Shown here: one piece after another, positions 7,462 through 16,860 of the stretch
Layout: each line of letters starts with the position of its first letter
Position numbering within the stretch: position 1 is the stretch's first letter
Made by a program: the position numbers and the translations under genes
The notes under the pieces: generated by a model
The model's database searches: none
What the model was told of the DNA's origin: nothing
Seen by the model: only the letters and a program-made list of their open reading frames with translations
Source: Geotalea sp. SG265
Lineage (GTDB): Bacteria > Desulfobacterota > Desulfuromonadia > Geobacterales > Geobacteraceae
Direction: 5' to 3'
Length of the DNA: 64,000 nucleotides
Assembly (NCBI RefSeq): GCF_022808985.1
Contig: NZ_JAKZFT010000002.1
Coordinates: forward strand, 248,001 to 312,000

Positions 7462-8298
7462 ATGAAATTTACCAAAATGCACGGCGCCGGCAACGATTAT
7501 GTCTATGTGAACTGTTTTTCCGAACAGGTGGAAAACCCGGCTGACGTGGCCATCAAGGTATCCAATCGCAACTTCGGCATCGGTTCCGACGGTCTAATTC
7601 TCATCATGCCTTCCGAAAAGGCCGATGTGCGGATGCGCATGTTCAACTCCGACGGCTCCGAATCGGAGATGTGCGGCAACGGAATCCGCTGCGTCGCCAA
7701 ATATGCCTACGATCACGGTATCGTCAACAAAAAGGAGATCACCGCCGAAACCGGCGCCGGCATACTGACCCTGCAACTTTTCACCGACTGCAGCAACAAA
7801 GTTGAAAAAGTCCGCGTCAACATGGGCAAACCCCGCCTGACCCGCGGCGAAATTCCCATGACCGGCCCGGCCGATGCCCGGGTGGTAAACGAACCGCTCA
7901 ATATTCTCCATACCACTTTTACAATCACCTGCGCCTCCATGGGCAACCCCCATTGCGTGATTTTCGTAGATGACGTGGAAAACTTCCAGGTGGAAAAATA
8001 CGGGCCGCTCATCGAGAACCACGAGCTCTTTCCACGGCGCACCAATGTGGAGTTCGTCCAGATCATCTCCCGGAGCGAAGTGCGCCAGCGCACCTGGGAA
8101 CGGGGGGCGGGGGAAACCCTTGCCTGCGGTACCGGCGCCAGCGCCGTTTGTGTTGCCGGGGCTCTCAACGGCCTCACTGAAAAGAAGATCCTCAATCACC
8201 TCTCCGGTGGCGATCTGGAACTGGAATGGGCCGAGGATGGCTTCCTCTACATGACCGGTCCCGCCGTGGAGGTCTTCTCCGGAGAGATAGCCATCTGA
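7462..8298 (+). CDS. dapF: Diaminopimelate epimerase
   Basis: Converts LL- to meso-diaminopimelate for lysine and peptidoglycan synthesis in the cytoplasm. From ATG 7462 the protein is 278 residues, the usual length, and starts MKFTKMHGAGNDYVYVNCF, the invariant family start. The two catalytic cysteines are in MCGNGIRC (near residue 72) and ACGTGAS (near residue 219), one from each half of the pseudo-symmetric fold. The frame is open further upstream, but that stretch is the promoter region and the family start fits 7462. A hairpin after the stop suggests a one-gene transcript. Confidence 0.96.
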   Translation: MKFTKMHGAGNDYVYVNCFSEQVENPADVAIKVSNRNFGIGSDGLILIMPSEKADVRMRMFNSDGSESEMCGNGIRCVAKYAYDHGIVNKKEITAETGAGILTLQLFTDCSNKVEKVRVNMGKPRLTRGEIPMTGPADARVVNEPLNILHTTFTITCASMGNPHCVIFVDDVENFQVEKYGPLIENHELFPRRTNVEFVQIISRSEVRQRTWERGAGETLACGTGASAVCVAGALNGLTEKKILNHLSGGDLELEWAEDGFLYMTGPAVEVFSGEIAI

Positions 8299-8326
8299 GC
8301 AATTCTGTGGGAAATGGAATCAAGGC

Positions 8327-8354
8327 AAAGGCGAAGAATATAATCTTCGCCTTT
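8327..8354 (+). terminator. Hairpin after dapF
   Basis: AAAGGCGAAGA at 8327-8337 pairs exactly with 8344-8354 across six bases, followed by a T-rich GTCGCTT. Probably separates dapF from the HIT-nfo operon. Confidence 0.6.
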
Positions 8355-8376
8355 GTCGCTTAGGAAGGAGATTTTC

Positions 8377-8817
8377 ATGGACAGTTGCCCCATGTGCAGC
8401 AAATGGCATGATGAACCGAACCTGCGGGTCGCCGAGCTGGAACATTGCCGGGTCATGCTCAACGGCGACCAGTTTTTTCCCGGCTATACCTTTGTCTTCA
8501 CCCGCAGCCATGTCACCGAGCTCTTCCATCTGGACCAGGCCATCAGGACCGGCGTCATGGAAGAAGTTTCCGCGGTTGCCGCGGCGCTTTACAAGCTCTT
8601 TCATCCAGATAAAATAAACTATGAACTTCTGGGCAACATGGTCCCCCACATACACTGGCACCTGATTCCCCGCTTTGCCCAGGATCCGCTCTGGCCGCGC
8701 CCCATCTGGTCCGAGCCCCATCGGGAGGTCGTACTCGGCGAAAAAGAGTACACCGAACGCATTTCGTCGGTCAGGGAAGCACTATCCTCCGCAATCCCGC
8801 CACAGAGGTGCCTATGA
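8377..8817 (+). CDS. HIT-family nucleotide-binding hydrolase
   Basis: A 146-residue member of the histidine triad superfamily, which hydrolyses nucleotide phosphoramidates or dinucleoside polyphosphates. The triad HIHWHLI lies near residues 91-97. The N-terminal pair CPMC resembles the first half of a zinc site seen in some HIT proteins. ATG 8377 is preceded by AAGGAGA. The TGA stop overlaps the ATG of the endonuclease IV gene, so translation is probably coupled. It heads a nucleic-acid and nucleotide housekeeping operon with nfo, a macro-domain gene and dtd. Confidence 0.9.
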   Translation: MDSCPMCSKWHDEPNLRVAELEHCRVMLNGDQFFPGYTFVFTRSHVTELFHLDQAIRTGVMEEVSAVAAALYKLFHPDKINYELLGNMVPHIHWHLIPRFAQDPLWPRPIWSEPHREVVLGEKEYTERISSVREALSSAIPPQRCL

Positions 8818-9671
8818 ACGACTTTCTCGGCGCGCACGTCTCCATTGCCGGCGGGATCTACAACGCCCCGGAACGGGGCGCCAAGGCAGGTTGCGGCGTC
8901 ATCCAGGTCTTCACCCAGAATACCAATCAGTGGCGCGGCAAACTGATCTCCGACCCCGACATCCTGCTCTTCAGGGAAAAGCTGGCCGAATCGGGCCTCA
9001 ACGAGGTCATCAGTCACGACATCTATCTCATCAACCTGGCCGCGGCTCCCGGAGAGCTGCGCGACAAGAGCCTGAACGGCTTTCGCGAGGAAATGATCCG
9101 TTGCGCACGCCTGGGTATCGGCAAAATCGTCATGCATCCCGGGGCACATAACGGCGATGGGGAAGAGGTCGGCCTTCGGCGCATCATCGAAGCCTTTGAC
9201 CAGCTGATTGCCGAAGCCCCTGCCTACACCGGCAAGATCCTCCTGGAGACCACCGCCGGCCAGGGAACAAACCTGGGCTATACCTTCGAACATCTCAGAA
9301 CCATCATCGACGGCTCCGCCCATCCCGACCGTTTCGGTGTCTGCTACGACACCTGCCACACCTTTGCCGCCGGTTACGACATCACCTCCGAAGCCGCCTA
9401 CCACAAGGTCTGGGATGAATTTGACCGGGTCATCGGCCTGGACCGCCTGCAGTGCTTCCATCTCAACGATTCGAAAAAGGGGCTCAACTGCCGCGTCGAT
9501 CGTCACGAGCATATCGGCAAGGGGGCCATCGGCGCCGCCGGTTTCTCACTGATCATGAACGATCCCCGCTTTGCGCGCATTCCGAAAATTCTCGAAACGC
9601 CCAAGGGAGACAACAACGAAATGGACGAGATCAACCTCAAGGTGCTGCGCGACATGGCAGAAAAGGCATAG
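8814..9671 (+). CDS. nfo: Endonuclease IV (AP endonuclease)
   Basis: Zinc-dependent enzyme that cuts DNA 5' of abasic sites in base excision repair. It is 285 residues with the TIM-barrel family start [19 protein letters not shown]. Expected metal and active-site histidines and acids are present: [52 protein letters not shown] and the final ILETPKGD. I chose the ATG at 8814, which overlaps the upstream TGA, because GAGGTG is properly spaced before it; an in-frame ATG six bases earlier is less likely. Second gene of the HIT operon. Confidence 0.95.
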   Translation: MNDFLGAHVSIAGGIYNAPERGAKAGCGVIQVFTQNTNQWRGKLISDPDILLFREKLAESGLNEVISHDIYLINLAAAPGELRDKSLNGFREEMIRCARLGIGKIVMHPGAHNGDGEEVGLRRIIEAFDQLIAEAPAYTGKILLETTAGQGTNLGYTFEHLRTIIDGSAHPDRFGVCYDTCHTFAAGYDITSEAAYHKVWDEFDRVIGLDRLQCFHLNDSKKGLNCRVDRHEHIGKGAIGAAGFSLIMNDPRFARIPKILETPKGDNNEMDEINLKVLRDMAEKA

Positions 9672-9682
9672 CAGGAGGCACC

Positions 9683-10198
9683 ATGGCTAAAATCGAGATC
9701 ATCAAAGGGGACATCACGACACTGGCCGTGGATGCCATCGTCAATGCCGCCAACAACACGCTCCTTGGGGGAGGCGGCGTCGACGGGGCCATCCACCGTG
9801 CGGCAGGTCCCGACTTGGTGGCCGAATGCGCCACCCTCGGTGGCTGCGAGACGGGGGATGCCAAGATCACCAAAGGGTACAAGCTCCCTGCCTGTCATGT
9901 TATCCATACGGTGGGACCGGTCTGGCACGGAGGACACAAGGGAGAGCCGGAATTATTGCGGCGTGCCTACCGGAGCTGCTTTGCGGTCGCCCATACAAAC
10001 AGCGTAAAGTCGATCGCTTTCCCGGCCATCAGCGCCGGGGTTTATGGCTACCCCATGGAAGAAGCCTGCAGTGTCGCCATGGACGAAGCGAAAGCGGCAC
10101 TGGAGCACTACCCGGAGCTGGAAAAAATCGTCTTCGTCACCTTCAGCGACGGCGCCCTGGCCATCTATCAACGCCAGTTCAAGACACTTTTCCCATGA
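9683..10198 (+). CDS. Macro-domain O-acetyl-ADP-ribose deacetylase family protein
   Basis: A stand-alone macro domain of 171 residues of the MacroD/YmdB class, which removes acetyl groups from O-acetyl-ADP-ribose and ADP-ribose from acidic residues. The ligand loop is [17 protein letters not shown], and [12 protein letters not shown] is the second ADP-ribose-binding loop. ATG 9683 follows GCAGGAGG. It lies 11 bases after nfo and its stop overlaps the dtd start (ATGA), so it sits inside a translationally coupled operon with repair and proofreading enzymes. Confidence 0.93.
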   Translation: MAKIEIIKGDITTLAVDAIVNAANNTLLGGGGVDGAIHRAAGPDLVAECATLGGCETGDAKITKGYKLPACHVIHTVGPVWHGGHKGEPELLRRAYRSCFAVAHTNSVKSIAFPAISAGVYGYPMEEACSVAMDEAKAALEHYPELEKIVFVTFSDGALAIYQRQFKTLFP

Positions 10199-10650
10199 AA
10201 GCGGTGATACAGAGGGTCAGCGAAGCATGCGTGAAGGTGGATGGCAAGACCTGCGGCAGCATCGAACGGGGCATTCTCATCCTTTTAGGCGTTGAAAAGG
10301 GTGATGAGACAAGGGATGCGGACTGGCTGGCGGAAAAGATCATCAACCTGCGCATATTCGAGGATGAGGCAGGGAAAATGAACCTCTCCCTCCTGGATAC
10401 CAAGGGGGAGCTGCTCTCTGTCTCCCAGTTCACCCTGGCCGGCAACTGCGGCAAGGGGCGCCGCCCTTCTTTCGATACAGCTGCGCCGCCTGAAGAGGCT
10501 AACCACCTCTACCAGTACTTCAACGGCAAGCTGTGGGAGCTAGGGGTGCCGGTTCAGTCCGGAATTTTCCAGGCAGACATGAAGGTCTCGCTGATCAACG
10601 ACGGCCCGGTCACCTTCATCCTGGAGACGCCACGGACCAAGCCTTCCTGA
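10195..10650 (+). CDS. dtd: D-aminoacyl-tRNA deacylase
   Basis: Removes D-amino acids wrongly attached to tRNA. It is 151 residues, the usual length, starting [17 protein letters not shown]. The two signature segments are [19 protein letters not shown] and [11 protein letters not shown], which together form the active site at the dimer interface. The first is a slight variation, with NCGKGRRP where many homologues have adenine-sensing D.KKGRRP. The ATG overlaps the stop of the macro-domain gene. Last gene of the operon; its stop abuts the stop of the convergent flavin-binding gene with no gap. Confidence 0.95.
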   Translation: MKAVIQRVSEACVKVDGKTCGSIERGILILLGVEKGDETRDADWLAEKIINLRIFEDEAGKMNLSLLDTKGELLSVSQFTLAGNCGKGRRPSFDTAAPPEEANHLYQYFNGKLWELGVPVQSGIFQADMKVSLINDGPVTFILETPRTKPS

Positions 10651-11022
10651 TCATACCAAAGGCCGGATTTCACTGACCGTGAACTGCGCCACATACCGCA
10701 CCGCCTCTCCGGCCTGGGGCGATACGACCCTTGCCGTATGCTCCCGTATCCGCTGGAGCATTTCTCCCGAATCCTTGATATCCTTCAGCTGCAGGGTCAG
10801 CCGCCATCCGTTCCCACCGCGGGAGGGAGCCAGGTACAGGTACGAGGCATGGGGATTGACAAGCAGGTTGCTGTGGGTCCGCCCCTGGCTCATCCCCCAG
10901 GCCAGGGTTTCTCCATCCATAACATGGGGAACGGCATAGACCGCCGTATTGACCTGCCCGGAAGCATCCGCCGTTGCAATGACACCGCGTCCACCTTCGG
11001 GAAAAAGCTCTGCCAAATTCAT
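10651..11022 (-). CDS. Pyridoxamine 5'-phosphate oxidase-like (FMN-binding fold) protein
   Basis: A 123-residue split-barrel protein. The start MNLAELFPEGGRGVIATADA and the block GETLAWGMSQGRTHSNLLVNPHASYLY (split here as GRTHSNL and NPHASYLYL) match small PNPOx-like proteins that bind FMN or F420. ATG 11022 is preceded by GGAGAA; the open frame further upstream includes poor sequence. Function is probably a minor flavin-dependent reductase or a ligand-binding protein. It converges on dtd with abutting stops. Confidence 0.8.
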   Translation of the reverse strand: MNLAELFPEGGRGVIATADASGQVNTAVYAVPHVMDGETLAWGMSQGRTHSNLLVNPHASYLYLAPSRGGNGWRLTLQLKDIKDSGEMLQRIREHTARVVSPQAGEAVRYVAQFTVSEIRPLV

Positions 11023-11169
11023 ATGTTCTCCTTTCCTTCTTTTTGCTTCCCCCCTTCGGTGGGGCGTGCTACTCTGGTTCACAGCCAAACGGTGCCACCT
11101 CACCTTCGATGTATAAACATTAATTTACCACTTCCGGAATGATTGTCCATCGGGAGAACAGCAGCCCCC

Positions 11170-12033
11170 ATGCAGTTGAAACCGCTTCTCGAATCCCTCT
11201 ACGCCAACCGGTCTTCCGTTCACCTGGCGAACGATCCCCTTTCCTTCTGTCACCGGTACCGGGACCCGGCAGACCGGGAAATAGCCGGGTTCATCGCCTC
11301 CGCCTTTGCCTACGGCAACGTCAAGATCATCCTCAAGAACCTGGAATCGATCTTCGGCGCCATGGGTCCTTCCCCCCGGAGATTCGTGGAAGAATTCGAG
11401 CCAGCCGCCGCACTGCCGCTCTTTGCCCGTTTAAAGCATCGCTTCAACGACGGCCGCGACCTCTGCGCCCTGCTCCTTGCCTGCCGCACCATGATCGACG
11501 ATGCCGATTCCATCGGCGAGTACTTCCTCGGCTGTCATGATGCCGCCGCCGAAGACATTACAGGCTCCCTGATCCTGTTCACGGAAAGCATCCTCGCCAT
11601 GGATTTCTCGCCGGTCTTCGGTTCGCCGACCATCCCGGCAGATTCGTACTTCCGCTTTTTCTTCCCCTCCCCCGCCTCGGGAAGCGCCTGCAAAAGGCTC
11701 TGCATGTTTCTGCGCTGGATGGTTCGGCCTGCGGACGGCATCGACCTGGGTCTTTGGAAAGGGGTATCCCCTTCGCAACTTGTCATTCCGGTTGATGCAC
11801 ACATCCAGCGCATCGGCCGGTTCCTCAACCTCACCCGGCGCAAACAGGCCGACTGGCGCATGGCACGAGAAATCACGGCGGCGCTGAAGCAGCTGGACCC
11901 GGACGACCCGGTTAAATACGATTTCAGCCTCTGCCACCTTGGTATCTCCGAAGGATGCAACGGCAAGGATCTGGCCAGATGCCTGACCTGTCCCATCAGG
12001 GAAGTGTGCAGTCTTCCAGAAACAGCCGGGTGA
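11170..12033 (+). CDS. TIGR02757-type (DUF2400) conserved protein
   Basis: A conserved protein of about 287 residues of unknown function, helix-rich, with the family blocks DREIAGFIASAFAYGNVK, RWMVRPADGIDLGLWKGV and VDAHIQRIGRFLNLTRRK. The C-terminus has a cysteine set, SEGCNGKDLARCLTCPIREVC, with the spacing of the iron-sulfur loop of endonuclease III-like HhH-GPD glycosylases, and the VDAH motif resembles their catalytic Lys/Asp region. A link to DNA repair is therefore reasonable inference. I chose ATG 11170; a TTG at 11143 in the same frame is the alternative. Cotranscribed with the 56-aa gene 15 bases downstream. Confidence 0.85.
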   Translation: MQLKPLLESLYANRSSVHLANDPLSFCHRYRDPADREIAGFIASAFAYGNVKIILKNLESIFGAMGPSPRRFVEEFEPAAALPLFARLKHRFNDGRDLCALLLACRTMIDDADSIGEYFLGCHDAAAEDITGSLILFTESILAMDFSPVFGSPTIPADSYFRFFFPSPASGSACKRLCMFLRWMVRPADGIDLGLWKGVSPSQLVIPVDAHIQRIGRFLNLTRRKQADWRMAREITAALKQLDPDDPVKYDFSLCHLGISEGCNGKDLARCLTCPIREVCSLPETAG

Positions 12034-12048
12034 AAGGAGCTTGAAGAG

Positions 12049-12219
12049 ATGAAGAAACTTCTGACCTGGGGAGGCACTAGCCTCCTTATCTCTGCCTTCC
12101 TCGATCCGCTCATATACTCCGGTTTGGACAAGCCGGTCCCATGGCTGCGCGACCTTGCCATGGCCGCAGGTGGAATGCTCTGCCTTTATCTGCTCGTCAA
12201 GTACCACGACCAGCTCTAA
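12049..12219 (+). CDS. Small membrane protein (56 aa)
   Basis: A 56-residue ORF starting MKKLLTWGGTSLLISAFLD with AAGGAG upstream at suitable spacing. It has two short hydrophobic stretches (LLISAFLDPLIYSG and LAMAAGGMLCLYLLV) separated by a DKPVPW turn, so a two-helix hairpin in the inner membrane is likely. It follows the TIGR02757 gene by 15 bases. The promoter of the SAM-riboswitch transcript begins nine bases after its stop. No known family recognised. Confidence 0.6.
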   Translation: MKKLLTWGGTSLLISAFLDPLIYSGLDKPVPWLRDLAMAAGGMLCLYLLVKYHDQL

Positions 12220-12227
12220 ATTTGCCG

Positions 12228-12256
12228 TTGACAAAAAAGGGGCGCTCCCTTATCCT
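12228..12256 (+). promoter_or_regulatory. Promoter of the SAM riboswitch-metX transcript
   Basis: TTGACA at 12228-12233, exactly 17 bases, then TATCCT at 12251-12256. The transcript would start about 20 bases before the riboswitch P1 helix. Confidence 0.75.
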
Positions 12257-12284
12257 TTGCCCTACAATTAAATACGCAAACCTG

Positions 12285-12390
12285 CTTATCAAGAGTGGTG
12301 GAGGGAAAAGGCCCTGCGAAGCCACAGCAACCGGTTCTCCGAAAGGACAGCGCCAGGTGCTAAATCCTGCCCATGGGGCGAAGATGAGAG
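12285..12390 (+). promoter_or_regulatory. SAM-I (S-box) riboswitch aptamer
   Basis: Matches the S-box core in order: CTTATCAAGAG at the 5' side, GGTGGAGGGA, GGCCCTGCGAAGCC, CAGCAACC, AGGTGCTAAATCCTGCC, and GATGAGAG closing the P1 helix (12285-12290 with 12383-12388). SAM binding should favour the terminator at 12419-12451 and shut off metX, and perhaps recCBD behind it. Confidence 0.93.
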
Positions 12391-12418
12391 AGGCGCTTTC
12401 CGTTATCGTACATGCAAC

Positions 12419-12451
12419 AAAGCCCCTTCTCGTTACCGAAGGGGCTTTTTT
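12419..12451 (+). terminator. Riboswitch expression-platform terminator
   Basis: AAAGCCCCTTC at 12419-12429 pairs with 12438 onward (GAAGGGGCTTT), ending in a run of six T or more. It lies between the aptamer and the metX ATG at 12466, as expected for transcriptional control. Confidence 0.92.
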
Positions 12452-12465
12452 CATACAAGGATGCT

Positions 12466-13569
12466 ATGACCGTCGGCATAGTTGCAGAAAAATCCATCAG
12501 CTTCGAAAAGGATCTCCGCCTGGAGAGCGGTCGTATTCTCGGTCCGATCACCCTCGCTTACGAGACTTACGGCACCCTCAACAGGGAGCGGTCCAACGCC
12601 ATCCTCGTTGCCCATGCCTGGACCGGCAGCGCCCATCTGGCCGGCAGACACAGCGAAAGCGAACAGAAACCCGGGTGGTGGAACGAGATCGTCGGCCCCG
12701 GCAAGCTGCTTGATACCGACCGCTATTTCATCATCTGTTCCAATGTCATCGGTTCCTGCTTCGGCTCTACCGGGCCCGCCTCCATCAACCCCAAGACCGG
12801 CAAGCGGTACGCCCTCTCATTTCCGGTCATCACAGTACGGGACATGGTGTGCGCCCAGGCGCTGCTCATTGACCACCTGGGCATCGAGCGCCTGCTGGCG
12901 GTCATGGGCGGGAGCATGGGAGGAATGCAGGCCCTGGAGTGGGCGACCCAGTTCCCGGAGCGCGTTGCCTCGGCCGTCATCCTCGCCACCACGCCACGCC
13001 CCTCTGCCCAAGCCATCAGTCTCAATGCCGTAGCCCGCTGGGCCATCTTCAACGACCCCACCTGGAAAAAGGGGGAATACCGCAAGAACCCCCGGGACGG
13101 GCTTGCCCTGGCCCGCGGCATCGGCCACATCACCTTCCTCTCCGACGAATCCATGACCGCCAAGTTCGGCCGGCGCTTTTCCGCCAAGGACGGCCAGTTC
13201 GATTTCTTCGGGCAATTCGAAGTGGAGCGCTACCTGAGCTACAACGGCTACAACTTCGTCGACCGGTTCGACACCAACTCTTTTCTTTACCTGGCCAAGG
13301 CATTGGACCTCTACGATGTGGCCTGGGGTTATGAATCCCTTGAAGATGCCTTTGCCCGGGTTACAGCCCCCATACAGTTTTTCGCCTTCACCTCGGACTG
13401 GCTCTATCCCCCGGCACAGACGGAAGAGATGGTCAGGACCATGGAAAAGCTGGGCAAGCCCGTTGAATACCACCTGATCACCTCTTCCTATGGGCACGAC
13501 GCCTTTCTCCTTGAGCATGAGACCTTTACCCCAATGGTCCGGGAGTTCCTGGAAAAGACCCGTGCATAA
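12466..13569 (+). CDS. metX: Homoserine O-acetyltransferase
   Basis: First committed step of methionine synthesis: acetyl transfer from acetyl-CoA to homoserine. It is a 367-residue alpha/beta hydrolase fold protein. The catalytic triad is visible: Ser150 in GGSMGGMQ, Asp311 in TSDWLYPP and His344 in YGHDAFL. ATG 12466 is preceded by AAGGA and follows the riboswitch terminator; an earlier in-frame ATG lies inside the terminator stem and is not used. Under SAM-I riboswitch control. The usual partner metW does not follow; instead recC starts 24 bases downstream. Confidence 0.95.
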   Translation: MTVGIVAEKSISFEKDLRLESGRILGPITLAYETYGTLNRERSNAILVAHAWTGSAHLAGRHSESEQKPGWWNEIVGPGKLLDTDRYFIICSNVIGSCFGSTGPASINPKTGKRYALSFPVITVRDMVCAQALLIDHLGIERLLAVMGGSMGGMQALEWATQFPERVASAVILATTPRPSAQAISLNAVARWAIFNDPTWKKGEYRKNPRDGLALARGIGHITFLSDESMTAKFGRRFSAKDGQFDFFGQFEVERYLSYNGYNFVDRFDTNSFLYLAKALDLYDVAWGYESLEDAFARVTAPIQFFAFTSDWLYPPAQTEEMVRTMEKLGKPVEYHLITSSYGHDAFLLEHETFTPMVREFLEKTRA

Positions 13570-13593
13570 CGGGCGATGCCCTGAGGCAGGCCA

Positions 13594-16500
13594 ATGGCGT
13601 TGAACATCATCACCAGCAACCGGATGGAACTCCTTATCGAGCGGCTGGCTGCGGTGGTGAAGATGCCCCTTGCCGATGCCTTCATCCCGGAAATCATCGT
13701 TGTCCAGAGCAAGGGAATGCAGCGCTGGCTGGCCATGGAACTGGCACGGAAACTGGGGGTATGGGCCAATGCCCGCTACCCGTTCCCCAATGCCCTCATC
13801 GACCGGCTTTTCGCCAGCATCATTCCCGACTGCGCCGAGGTACCGGAAACTTCCCCCTTTCACCCCGATGTGCTCACCTGGCGCATCATGGAGCTTTTGC
13901 CCCGCCATCTGCACGAATCCTCTTTCCAGTCAGTGGCAGCCTATCTGGCCGATGATGACAACGGGCTCAAGCTCCTGCAACTGGCAGGGGTAATCGCCGA
14001 TACCTATGACCAGTACACTATCTATCGCGCCGACATGGTTTCCGCCTGGGAAAAAGGAGAATCGGCCGGCTGGCAGGCATCGCTGTGGCGGGAACTGGCA
14101 ATAAGCACTCCCCGGCGCCACCGGGCCGCCCTGCTGAGTCAATTTCGCCGCCAGCTTGCCCGGGGGAAATTCAAGCCAGCCGACCTTCCCCGACGCATCT
14201 CCCTGATCGGCATCTCCTCACTCCCCCCATTCCACCTGGAGGTACTGGCCGCCATCGCCCGACACACGGAGGTCAATCTCTTCCTCCTCAATCCCTGCCG
14301 ACAATACTGGGGAGGGATTGTGCCGGAACGGGCGCTCCCCAGGACCGGCCAGCAGGAATTCGATTTCAGCGGCAGCAGCGGATATTTTGAAACGGGCAAC
14401 CCCCTGCTCGCCTCTTTCGGCCGCACGGGAAGAGACTTTTTTGAAATACTCATGGGGGCAGGCGAAGATGTCTCCCCAGAAGAGTCTTTCACCGAGCCTG
14501 GGGAAGACAGCCTGCTTCACCTCCTCCAGGGGGACATCCTCGACCTGCGTGATCGCAGGCATGCCGCCACGGCAACCATCTCCCCCAGCGACGATTCCCT
14601 GCGCATCCACGCCTGCCACAGCCCCATGCGTGAAGTGGAAGTCCTCTACGATCAGCTGCTCCACCTGCTCGACCGGAACCCGTCCCTTGCGCAACGGGAC
14701 ATTCTGGTCATGACCCCGGACATCGAAAGCTATGCCCCTTATATCTCCGCCGTCTTTGGCAGTCCGGAACGTGCAGAGGAGCGCATTCCCTTCTCCATCG
14801 CCGACCGCAGCCTGCGCCGGGAAGGGGAAGCAGCCGAAACCTTCCTCGCCATACTGGACCTCTTCGGCAGCCGCTTCACTGTCACACAGGTCCTCAATAT
14901 CGTGGAAAAGGCGCCCGTACTGCGGCGTTTCGGGTTGGCAGCGGCCGATATGGACCTGATCCGGCAGTGGCTTTCTGCCACCAATATCCGCTGGGGCATA
15001 GATGCCGGCACCCGCAACAGGAACGGCCTTCCCCCTTTCGACGAAAACTCTTGGCGCGCCGGTCTCGACCGGCTCCTGCTAGGCTATGCCATGGCCGGCA
15101 ACGACAGGGAGTTCTTCGCCGGCATGCTCCCCTATGATCATGTGGAGGGAGCCGATACGGTGGTACTGGGCCGCTTTCTAGAACTGTGGGAGGCCCTGTC
15201 CCGGACGGTTGGCAGCATGGGCATCCCCCGCACCTTGCCGGAGTGGGCAGCGGAACTCCGGCTGATAGCCTCCACCTTCATCGCCGCCGATGATACCAGT
15301 CCCGAAGACGACCTGGGGGGCCTGCTCCGGGTCCTGGACCTGCTGGAAACCTGCGGCACCATGTCCCGCTATACCGGCTCCGTCGGCATAGCGGTAATCA
15401 GATCCTGGCTGGGGGAGAAGCTCGACCGGCAGCAGCGGGGCTTCGGCTTTCTCACCGGGGGGGTCACCTTCTGCGCCATGCTCCCCATGCGCAGCATCCC
15501 CTTCAGGGTAATCTGCCTCATGGGTATGAACGACGGCGTCTTTCCCCGGCGCAACCGCAAAAGCGGCTTCGACCTCATGGCAGCGGCACCGCGTCGGGGA
15601 GACCGCAACCAGCGGGATGAGGACCGGTACCTGTTTCTCGAAGCGCTCCTCTCCGCCCGCGACCACTTTCACATCAGCTACGTGGGGCGCAGCATCAAGG
15701 ACAACAGCACCTTGCCTCCTTCACCACTGGTCGGCGAACTGATCGACTACTGCAGCAAAGCCTTCCGCACTGCCGGCCGCGAGTATGATGACCGGACAAT
15801 GCAGGAGGCTCTCTGCGTCGATCACCCACTGCAGCCTTTCAGCGAGCGATACTTCTGTCCCGGCAACGGCCAGCTCTTCAGCTACAGCAGGGAAAACCGC
15901 CTGGCCGCCTTTGCCTCCCCCAGCGCAGCCGAACCAGTGCCATTTCTCGTCGGCCCGCTGCCGAAAGAAACGGATACCGTGCTCAACATCAGCGAGCTGG
16001 TGGATTTCTTCGTCAATCCGTGCCGGCACCTGCTACAACGGCAACTAGGGGTCTCCCTGGAACTGCGCCACGAAGCCATGAAGGAAGAGGAATCTTTCAT
16101 CCTGGACCCTCTGGGCAAGTATGCCCTGGAACAGGAGATGGTGGCGAGGCTGGTGGAAGATGAGGATCTCACCCTCCATCGAGCCGCAGCCATATGCCGC
16201 GGAATCCTTCCCCCAGGGGAGCCGGGACTGGTTATCTATGACCGGTCGGCAGCGGCGGCAACGGAATTTTCCGCCCAAGTGACGGCAGTGGCCTCCGGCC
16301 CATCCCTTCCCCCGCTGGAAATCGCCATCGACTGCTGCGGAGTGCGTCTTGTCGGGCGCATCGAGCGCATCTGGCCCACCGGCCTCGTTCACTACCGCTA
16401 TGCAAAACTCAAGGCTAAAGACCGCCTGCGCATGTGGATCGAATATCTATGTCTGAACTTTGCCGCAACCGAGAACTACCCCTGTAACGCCTTCCTCCTG

Positions 16501-16860
16501 GGAAGTGACGGCATCCTCACCGGCGACCCGGTCTCAGACAGCCATCGCCAACTAGAGCAGCTTCTGGCCATCTACGGCAGAGGCATAGCCGCCCCCCTGC
16601 ATTTTTTTCCGGAAACTTCCCTGGAATACGCAAAAAAAGCTGCCGACCCGAAAAAGGGGGCACGAGCCCTGGCCGATGCGGCAAAGAAATGGCAGGGCTC
16701 CGAAGAGTATCCGGGAGAAAAGAGCGACCCCTGGTTCCAGCGCTGCTTCGGTGACGGCAATCCCCTGGACGATGAATTCATTGAGCTCGCCACGGCAGTC
16801 TACGCTCCCCTGCTGGCCCACCTGTGTGGGAAAAAGATAAGGAAGGAAGGAGGAACATGA
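13594..16860 (+). CDS. recC: Exodeoxyribonuclease V gamma subunit, RecC
   Basis: A 1088-residue subunit of the RecBCD helicase-nuclease that processes double-strand breaks and, in E. coli, recognises Chi. The N-terminal segment FIPEIIVVQSKGMQRWLAME is a RecC hallmark (a degenerate Walker-A-like region). SIADRSLRREGEAAETFLAIL and the later CLMGMNDGVFPRRNRKSGFD and DEDRYLFLEALLSAR blocks match inactivated helicase motifs. The C-terminal part corresponds to the inactive nuclease-like domain. ATG 13594 is preceded by GAGGCAGG. It is 24 bases behind metX and overlaps recB by four bases. Confidence 0.95.
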   Translation: MALNIITSNRMELLIERLAAVVKMPLADAFIPEIIVVQSKGMQRWLAMELARKLGVWANARYPFPNALIDRLFASIIPDCAEVPETSPFHPDVLTWRIMELLPRHLHESSFQSVAAYLADDDNGLKLLQLAGVIADTYDQYTIYRADMVSAWEKGESAGWQASLWRELAISTPRRHRAALLSQFRRQLARGKFKPADLPRRISLIGISSLPPFHLEVLAAIARHTEVNLFLLNPCRQYWGGIVPERALPRTGQQEFDFSGSSGYFETGNPLLASFGRTGRDFFEILMGAGEDVSPEESFTEPGEDSLLHLLQGDILDLRDRRHAATATISPSDDSLRIHACHSPMREVEVLYDQLLHLLDRNPSLAQRDILVMTPDIESYAPYISAVFGSPERAEERIPFSIADRSLRREGEAAETFLAILDLFGSRFTVTQVLNIVEKAPVLRRFGLAAADMDLIRQWLSATNIRWGIDAGTRNRNGLPPFDENSWRAGLDRLLLGYAMAGNDREFFAGMLPYDHVEGADTVVLGRFLELWEALSRTVGSMGIPRTLPEWAAELRLIASTFIAADDTSPEDDLGGLLRVLDLLETCGTMSRYTGSVGIAVIRSWLGEKLDRQQRGFGFLTGGVTFCAMLPMRSIPFRVICLMGMNDGVFPRRNRKSGFDLMAAAPRRGDRNQRDEDRYLFLEALLSARDHFHISYVGRSIKDNSTLPPSPLVGELIDYCSKAFRTAGREYDDRTMQEALCVDHPLQPFSERYFCPGNGQLFSYSRENRLAAFASPSAAEPVPFLVGPLPKETDTVLNISELVDFFVNPCRHLLQRQLGVSLELRHEAMKEEESFILDPLGKYALEQEMVARLVEDEDLTLHRAAAICRGILPPGEPGLVIYDRSAAAATEFSAQVTAVASGPSLPPLEIAIDCCGVRLVGRIERIWPTGLVHYRYAKLKAKDRLRMWIEYLCLNFAATENYPCNAFLLGSDGILTGDPVSDSHRQLEQLLAIYGRGIAAPLHFFPETSLEYAKKAADPKKGARALADAAKKWQGSEEYPGEKSDPWFQRCFGDGNPLDDEFIELATAVYAPLLAHLCGKKIRKEGGT

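Noticed and set aside
12412-12465. Earlier metX start at 12412
   Set aside because: It lies in the riboswitch expression platform and terminator stem; ATG 12466 has the ribosome site.
12817-13914. 365-codon minus-strand frame
   Set aside because: Antisense to metX and the start of recC, both clearly identified.
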